A stretch of DNA of 64,000 nucleotides from Cryptomeria japonica (lineage: Eukaryota; Streptophyta; Pinopsida; Cupressales; Cupressaceae). The translations under genes and the position numbers were made by a program. The stretch is taken from positions 140,524,361 to 140,588,360 of the forward strand of contig NC_081406.1 of the NCBI RefSeq assembly GCF_030272615.1, written 5' to 3'. The notes under the pieces are model-generated. The model saw only the letters and a program-made list of their open reading frames with translations. It was not told the DNA's origin and did no database searches. Positions 57,733 to 64,000 of this stretch are shown in pieces. Numbering within the stretch: the stretch's first letter is position 1; the number at the start of each line of letters is the position of its first letter.

Positions 57733-58260
57733 CTATTGTGCTTGTAACTTGATCACAATAGGGTCAGTATTCCTCAATTGAGGTAGAATTGGTTGAAGTT
57801 TGAAGTTATCTAGGTCTACATCAATCATACGATTAAGCATACTAGGATCTACATTTTCTATTACCCTAGGAGCTTGTGGCTCTCTGTACAATTTGACCTG
57901 ATTACCATTAATAGGAATGGTGGCATAAGATAAGTCCAGTTGGACATTTCCCCCTACTGCTGTTGCCCATTGCCTGGAAAGTAACATACCATAGTGGGGT
58001 TTAGTGTCAGTAACAATAACATCCATTTTGTAAGTGGCTTCAGGGAATGCTGCTATATTTACTTCTACATCTTTCATTGTGCCTATCACAGGCACTTCTT
58101 TGTTATCCATGGCATAGCACTTCCCATACACAGTGGTTACTGATAATCCTAATTCTTTCATAACACCATAAGGCATTACATTGGCAGCAGCCCCTGAATC
58201 TATCATGCAGTTTTTAATCATCCGGTTATTGACTAACAAGGTAACATAGAAGGGATCTAC
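57733..58260 (-). pseudogene. Gypsy aspartic protease
   Basis: NNRMIKNCMIDSGAAANVMP has the DSG active site. KELGLSVTTVYGKCYAMDNK, VTDTKPHYGMLLSRQWATAV (flap and hydrophobic-hydrophobic-Gly-like region) and LDLSYATIPINGNQVKLY follow. TAG codons bound it on both sides (before VDPFYVT and after KLQAQ). Confidence 0.88.
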
Positions 58261-60983
58261 CTATGAGGGCTCTTGACTGATAGTGGTTCCAACATAAACT
58301 TCTGGGGTTTGGAACTCTTGATCCTTTCTAACTCTAGCTGAACTGGTGGGTAAGACTGTGTCACTGTCAGATATACTAGAGAATAGAGACAAAGCTGCAT
58401 CTTTATGTTCTTTAATCTTTAGTAATTCTACTAAGGGAATAGTGACCTTCATTTGAGTAAGATCTTGGGCCATGTCAAATGTAGAACTATTGCATGTTTC
58501 AGTGTTAGTTCTGACCCTTTCTATCTTGAACTGGCTTGCCTTTTTCACTGTTGCTACTACTTGTACATCATCAATATTTTTATCATGTTTGCCTTTGGGT
58601 ACATCTTTAACTTGTTCCTCTTTCTCTTGACTGACCTTGGGAACAATGGTAGCACTACTTGATGCCCCCTTCTTAGTGACCTCCTTTACGAACATAGAAC
58701 CTGGCTCACCCTGATCAGTATCTCTTTTAGTGCTTCTCAAGTTATAATTGTGTTTTGCTTTGGCAATTGCAGCTTTAGTGAGATTTCTAACTTCTTCCTC
58801 ACTAGGCCTCCTAAGATGAACCTCTTCATCCTCAATTGTTACCACATTCAATGTAGGATGCCAATCTAAGGTTAATTGTCCTTGCACTAACCTTTCATTA
58901 TCCAGCACATCACTGTATCCACTTTGCACATATTCCTCATCACTTTCTATGATGGTTTCAAACATATTAATGTCAGGCTCTGCTTCTGGTCTCATAGATT
59001 TTTCTAGAGCCTGAGCCACTGCACACTGATGAGGAGAATGTGGTCCATCACAAGCAATACACCAAGGAGTATTTTCTATATTATGAATAGTTTTCCCTTT
59101 CAAGGGATCTGGAGTGTCTTGACTTTGGGCAATTTGAGGCTTCTCAATTTGGGGCTTGCCATCTTTCCAATTGGTATTATATGGCATATCATGCAATCTA
59201 GGGGGTCTATCTTGCCAGTTATAATGAGCTTTATCATTTTTGTTAACCTTGGTAGTCAAATCTTTCATAGCAGTAACCAATTTCTCTATCTTATCATCCT
59301 CCTTAGCAACTTTATTAGGTTGTTGTTTGGTTTCTTGCCATAATCTACCATCTGTCCTTCTTCCTAACTTCCCAGATGCTTTTCTGTTACTTTGTACATT
59401 TATGGCAATTCTAAAAGCATCTCTCAAGTTATGTGGGTTCTTATCCCTCAAAATATAGGCCATCTTGGAATCAAATGCATTGTAATATGTATTAAGACAC
59501 ATGTTATCATCTAGCCTCATCACTTGATACAATCTGTGCATTGCCTTCTAGAATCTAGCATTGAAATTAGTGACCATTTCATTTTCAGATTTTCTGATAT
59601 TGTTGAATTCATTTAGCATGAAACTCACATTAGTCTTGTCACCATATTGCTCTTGAAAACAATTTTTAAAATCTTCCCATAACCCTATGCTATTGACCGG
59701 GAGACCTTTGTACCAATCTCTTGCATCATCAACCAGGGATTGAACAAACAGTTTCATAATAATATCTTCATCTACTATCTCATAATCATTTATTAGATCC
59801 CCAAAAGATTTCAGATGTTCCTCAGCACTAATTGCATTGTTCCCAGCAAATTTATGGAGTCTGTCTCTTAACTCAGTGGGAACATGATTTGGATATCCCG
59901 GGATCCCATCAAAGAACAATTGTCTATATTGTTCTAAATTGATTGGTCTTCTTTGAAAAGGGGTAATAGCATTATTATTTCCCATGGTCATTTTAACTTT
60001 TGGGATTGGAGATTGAGGTATTTGGGTGTGTTGTTTATTCATAGGGATTTGACTTACTGAGGCAATATTAGCTTGTACTGCAGGTTGAGTATTAGCCTGA
60101 GGAAGGGAAATATGTTGATAATCAGGCTTGCTAAGATCTTCTAATGGGAATGTAATGGGGGGAGCCTTTAAATAATTAATCTTTCTTTTTACTTCTTGAT
60201 TCGCTGCTTCTAACTCAGCCTTTTCCAATTCTATTTGGAGATATTTCTTTTCCTTCCTCATCCTTTCCATTTCTCTCTCATGTGCTAAAAGCTTATGAGA
60301 GATCTCTTCTGCAGTTTTAGATTCTATTCCATCATCTACCCATTTCTATTTTCCTTTATCCATATTAGCTTTAGGAAGCTGGGAGTCATTAAATACTTCC
60401 CTAGTTGGCTGGACTACTAACTTACAAGCTTATTTAGTTTTGGGGATTAGAATCTCTCTAATCACAGGGCCTCCCTCATCACTTTTTTCTTTCTCCTTAG
60501 CAAGTACTTCAAGATCAGCTATCTGTCTAAGGAGCCTATCCCTTTCCATTAATTTGGCTTTGACTTCCTTCTCCTTATTTGCTTCCTTTTGGGCTCTTAG
60601 GGAGATTAAGTGATGGACTCTTCTATTTAAGTCTTCAATCGATTGAGACACTTTATCCTCATCAGGGAAGTTTTCTTCAGAGTCTGAGCATTAACTTGAT
60701 CTATGTCAGTCAAACTAATGTTCCCATCAATTGTCCTAGGAACAGAGTGTCTAATTGCATTTGAACTGGTTCTATCTCTTGCAGAAACACTAACATGAGA
60801 TAAATCTTGATTTAAAATAGGTGCATTATCAATATTTCCAAACAATCCCAAATGGAAACCTAATATATCATGTTTTAAATCTCTGGAAGATGAATTAGAC
60901 TTTGCATAAACAGGTCGATTAGGCATCTTACTAGTATTATTGTTTTTTTGCACCCAAGCAGCATTTGATGGCTCATGCAACAT
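58261..60983 (-). pseudogene. Gypsy Gag
   Basis: The start is ATG at 60983 (MLHEPSNAAWVQKNNNTSKM). A frame change at about 60650 leads into a coiled coil (MSQSIEDLNRRVHHLISLRA, ERDRLLRQIADLEVLAKEKE, MERMRKEKKYLQIELEKAEL). The retrotransposon Gag domain follows (RDRLHKFAGNNAISAEEHLK, VQSLVDDARDWYKGLPVNSI, CFQEQYGDKTNVSFMLNEFN). A compact zinc-binding motif CIACDGPHSPHQC (C-x2-C-x3-H-x4-C) lies near 59045. The C-terminal part is acidic and Lys-rich. TAG codons at about 59544 (where Trp fits), 60424 and 60354 interrupt it. Confidence 0.88.
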
Positions 60984-61267
60984 AGATCTCTTATGGCCTC
61001 TTCGTGACTATTTAGGTAGACCTTCTTGCAAGGTTTCATGAGGATGTTTCTTCATGAATGATCTTGTGGTTTTTGCTCCTTGCATCTCGCTTGTCTTCCT
61101 TTTAAAAAATATTTGTATCTCACAAGGACTGGTTCAAAAGTAACAGAGTCGCCACCCACAAAAATATGGGAATTATGAAAACAAGAAGTCTAATCCACAA
61201 ACACATAACAATTTTGTTTATAAGCCTAAACACAGATCTGCGTTTATATCTTTATTGTAACTCTCCC
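60984..61267. other. Gypsy leader between PBS and Gag
   Basis: Non-coding. Contains a second copy of the PBS core at about 61144-61157. Confidence 0.6.
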
Positions 61268-61282
61268 CAACAGAGTCGCCAC
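61264..61282 (-). promoter_or_regulatory. Gypsy primer-binding site, tRNA-Arg type
   Basis: The minus strand reads TGGCGACTCTGTTGGGGA a few bases after the LTR end (61286). From memory this is the tRNA-Arg-type site of Ogre elements. Confidence 0.85.
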
Positions 61283-61285
61283 TTT

Positions 61286-64000
61286 TGTTGTCTTCAAAAT
61301 CTGATTCTCTTTAACATCCTTAATATAATATGATTGAACTCGGTGCAGAAGAGATATCAAAGATAAGGAAAATCCTAAGAAAACATATGACAAGGTTTAA
61401 ATAAACCTTCTACACTTCAGACTTGCTCAGAGTCTAGGTGGGTATACCTTTGTGAACTAAATTCACACTTTCAAACATAAACCCACAGCAAACCAGTCCA
61501 GAAAACCAGTGGATTTAATCACCTTGAAACCGACTGAAATAAAAGAATGCAAATTATACTCATATTCAGTATTGTGACCAATAAAACATGTAATAGACAA
61601 CTTCAATCAATACCAGTGCCATATCCAAGGTCATAGAGTCATCTAAAATTCAGACAATACTCCCCAAAACAAAATATCTTCACACATCCCATTGGCTCAA
61701 CTTCTATTAATCCTTACATGTGCCTAACACTTATAAGAATTTATGCATATCAAATTAAACCATGATCATCAAGATTCAACGTTCCCTACAAAGAATTCAC
61801 CAATAGGAATGATCCCCGCATCTTTAATTTCCCTCCTCAAGAGAAAAGCTAGCAAACACATGTACTGAAAATTGCCTTGCAACCCCATTCAAACAAAATA
61901 ACCCTGGATTATTCAGAATGAAAACAATAAAAAAATTGTAGGAATACTCAAAGACAACACAAAGTTTACTCAAAAGCCGATGGTCTGCATATTGATATTA
62001 TTCTTAAAAGAAGTATTACAAAACTTAGGAATTTTCTCCATTATACTTAGAGAAGCTTAGCTATGAATTTCAGCAGCGTTTTCATACAATTCTTTGCGAT
62101 CTCGTTTCCTCTAGTCCTAGTATCCATTTATAACAACATGGATGCACAAAGCTTCGGACTTCTCGAGGAGAATTTGTTACAATCATTTCTTTCAAAACAA
62201 AGAGGTTACAAGCTTTTCACAAAAATAGTTACAAGCTCTTTTCAGCCTCTGCAGTTTCTTCAACAGGTTGTTCAGTTGTAACTTCTTCTACCTTTTCAGG
62301 GGTGCTCTCCAACTGTTACGGATCATGGGTGGCATATTTTTTGGTCCACTCATCATACACATCATTGGTAGGCCATGAGAAATTAATCGCCTTAGCTTTA
62401 GCCTTGGTCAACCTTTTCCAGGAGTTTCTCAATTTGTTGACTTCTGAATTGAGAAAACCATAATGTGCCTTAATTTTCTCTATCTCCTGTATTGTTATAA
62501 CAAATAAAGAAGCATCATCTAGATCAATAATTCCTTTAATCCTTGCTGACAGTTTGGCTTCCATCTCCTTAAGCCACATTTGTTTATCCTTCAGTCGATT
62601 CGGGCTAGTAAAAACTCCTGGGAGCAACTCAAAAACTTGATCAGTATATTCCTTTTTGCACAAGTTAACTTTCCTATCAACATTATCCACCTCTGCTGCT
62701 AATTGTACTAAATCTTTAGTGATGTCACAAGTGGATTTAATGATAGGATTGGCCCCTGCTTCATCATAAGATGCACATATAAACTCTAAATCTTGCTCCC
62801 TAGGCCTCCACTTGTCAAAAATAGGTGTCAAAATGGCCTTATCTCCCCTGAGTTCATTCCATCTATCCAAAATTTTACCTACATTATTATATAGCAATGA
62901 GGCATTTATTGTATCTACAAAACTAGAAATGGTAGCCTTTACTCTCTCCTCATACTTCTTTGCATATAAGGCCTCAGCCTGTTTTAAATTTTCTAATTCT
63001 TGAGGAGTAATCTCAACCATTTGAGAGCTGGAGGGTGCTGGAGATGGTGGAAACTCAATGATAGGGCTAGTGGGTGGAGGTCTTGCAGGAGAAAAGGAGA
63101 TCATTAGTGTTGAAGACTCACCTTGATGGTATTGTCCAGTCAACTGGCTCTGCAGCTTAGCAATGATGCTATCCTTACATCTTACCTCCTCCTTAGCACT
63201 GTTATAGGCCTTCAAAATTGTTTCCAACTTGACTTGGAGGATCTCTTTTTCTTTGGCTTCCTTTTCTGCTACTGCAACACTAAATTTTGCAGTCTCTAGC
63301 ACAGTGCTAGCAGCTTCCACTACCCCTGTACTTTGCACTCTCTTCACCATGTTCCCACCAAGGTAACTTGACCCTGTGGTATCTTTGCTTTTCTTACTCT
63401 CATTTCTCTTGAGAGACCACATGAAAAGTGCAGCATTATCCTTACTGAAAGTAATTCCCTCCATGGTTTTGGGCTCCTTCCTCAGTGCGTCGAGTACCAG
63501 GGCATCTACTATATCCCACTCGAGTAAAATAAGCACTCTAGCTTGTGCCACCATATCTCTCCCTTGCTCAGGGGTGATGGTTTTGAATTCTTCCATCATC
63601 TCTTGCTTTATTTCCTCTTCTACCAGGGCTAGATCTTTATTAGGTTGCTCATCTTTTCTCTTTTCACATCTAGCATTGTATTTATCTATGTTCTGTTTCC
63701 ATATAAACTGCATAAATGCTTCTGATGTGACAAAATTGTTGTCAGCCAAGAAGGCATTACTTGCCTACTTTATCTTAGGATCCCACTCTTGGCCTTTGAT
63801 TTCAATGGTGGTAATGTCCATTTCAGCAGCAAGGGGTTCTTCTGGCATTCCTTCTTCCACTTCATCATAAGTGTAGGCAATTTCCCCTAGACTGCCTAAC
63901 TGTAGGAGTTGCTCAGCTGCTGCTTGCTCATCTCCTATGTGGATAGGGGATTGGGATGGAGAATACAAAGGTGCATCCAATTGTACTTCTTTCCCTACCC
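61286..64000 (-). repeat. Gypsy 5' LTR, partial (right part beyond the window)
   Basis: TGTTGTCTTC at 61286 beside the PBS, colinear with 48031 onward to the window edge. It carries the C-terminal half of ORF1. Confidence 0.88.
62229..64000 (-). pseudogene. LTR-encoded ORF1 (5' LTR copy), C-terminal half
   Basis: Open for 477 residues (63749-62316) from LADNNFVTSEAFMQFIWKQN through KTMEGITFSKDN, SSYLGGNMVKRVQS, the Pro-rich hinge, and MVEITPQELENLKQAEALYA to YATHDP. Then a TAA and the same tail as the 3' copy to TAA at 62229. At 63765-63767 it has TAG where the 3' copy has CAG (50499-50501). Where the 3' copy is broken (49741-49860) this copy is open, so the two lesion sets are independent. 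Confidence 0.82.

Larger units (their letters stand above)
48031..64000 (-). mobile_element. Ogre/Tat-type Ty3/gypsy giant element, minus strand, 5' LTR runs off the window
   Basis: Minus-strand order is 5' LTR (from beyond 64000 to 61286), tRNA-Arg-type PBS, Gag, protease, RNase H, RT, a second RNase H, integrase, and a 3' LTR down to 48031. The repeat is colinear over at least 2.7 kb (61286-64000 against 48031-50750). Over the first ~420 aligned bases I count about 13 differences (about 97% identity). The interior is nearly readable, with TAG stops and a few frameshifts. It inserted into element C; only one flank is visible, so no duplication can be confirmed. Confidence 0.88.

Noticed and set aside
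57727-58260. Programmed TAG readthrough between protease and RNase H, or general TAG recoding
   Set aside because: TAG also disrupts conserved Gln and Trp positions in unrelated elements, and CAG/TAG differ between LTR copies, so decay explains it better.

Overview
The window is repeat-dominated nuclear DNA of a land plant. I read no intact host gene in it. The retrotransposon lineages, the very nested insertions and a degenerate terpene synthase terminal exon with a conifer-like C-terminus suggest a large-genome gymnosperm, but that is inference. There is a 500-base run of N at 19258-19757.

Left (1-9449): a broken plant-mobile-domain (PMD) gene lies on the minus strand at 1-1564. A plus-oriented polypurine tract and LTR start follow at 2116-2131. 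A second plus-oriented LTR end at 4346 is fused into the RNase H of a minus-strand Ty1/copia element (copia-1, 4347-9449: RT, integrase, protease, gag, PBS and its 5' LTR).

Middle (9450-35575): nested. The outermost host is element B, a plus-strand pol-less LTR element (gag relic, a ~1,090-codon second ORF, PPT, 3' LTR to 35575). A minus-strand copia (copia-2) entered its gag at 30066. Copia-2 itself carries two later insertions. One is a 9.28-kb two-gene DNA transposon (11466-20749, TTA duplication, GGG...CCC ends) in its gag. The other is element A (23146-29730, GAATG duplication) in its 5' LTR. A is a structurally complete pol-less LTR element related to B but in opposite orientation. Copia-1 abuts the left end of copia-2.

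Right of centre (35576-43051): simple repeats, AT-rich sequence, a terpene synthase last-exon relic (37584-37907), two PPR-protein relics in opposite orientation, an LTR fragment, and a decayed coiled-coil ORF (39916-40757).

Right (43052-64000): a plus-strand copia (copia-4), whose LTR contains a tRNA-derived SINE, is interrupted at 46758 by the 3' LTR of a minus-strand copia (element C). Element C is interrupted at 48031 by a giant minus-strand Ty3/gypsy element of Ogre/Tat type that runs off the window. Its Gag, protease, RNase H, RT, second RNase H and integrase lie between two long repeats. Each repeat contains a large extra ORF (ORF1), so ORF1 appears to be LTR-encoded.

The most interesting points are the two-gene DNA transposon, the pol-less A/B families with a conserved second ORF, the LTR-encoded ORF1, and a stem-loop with a C-rich loop near the 3' end of seven copia-type LTRs. 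Its stem sequence changes between families while pairing is mostly kept.
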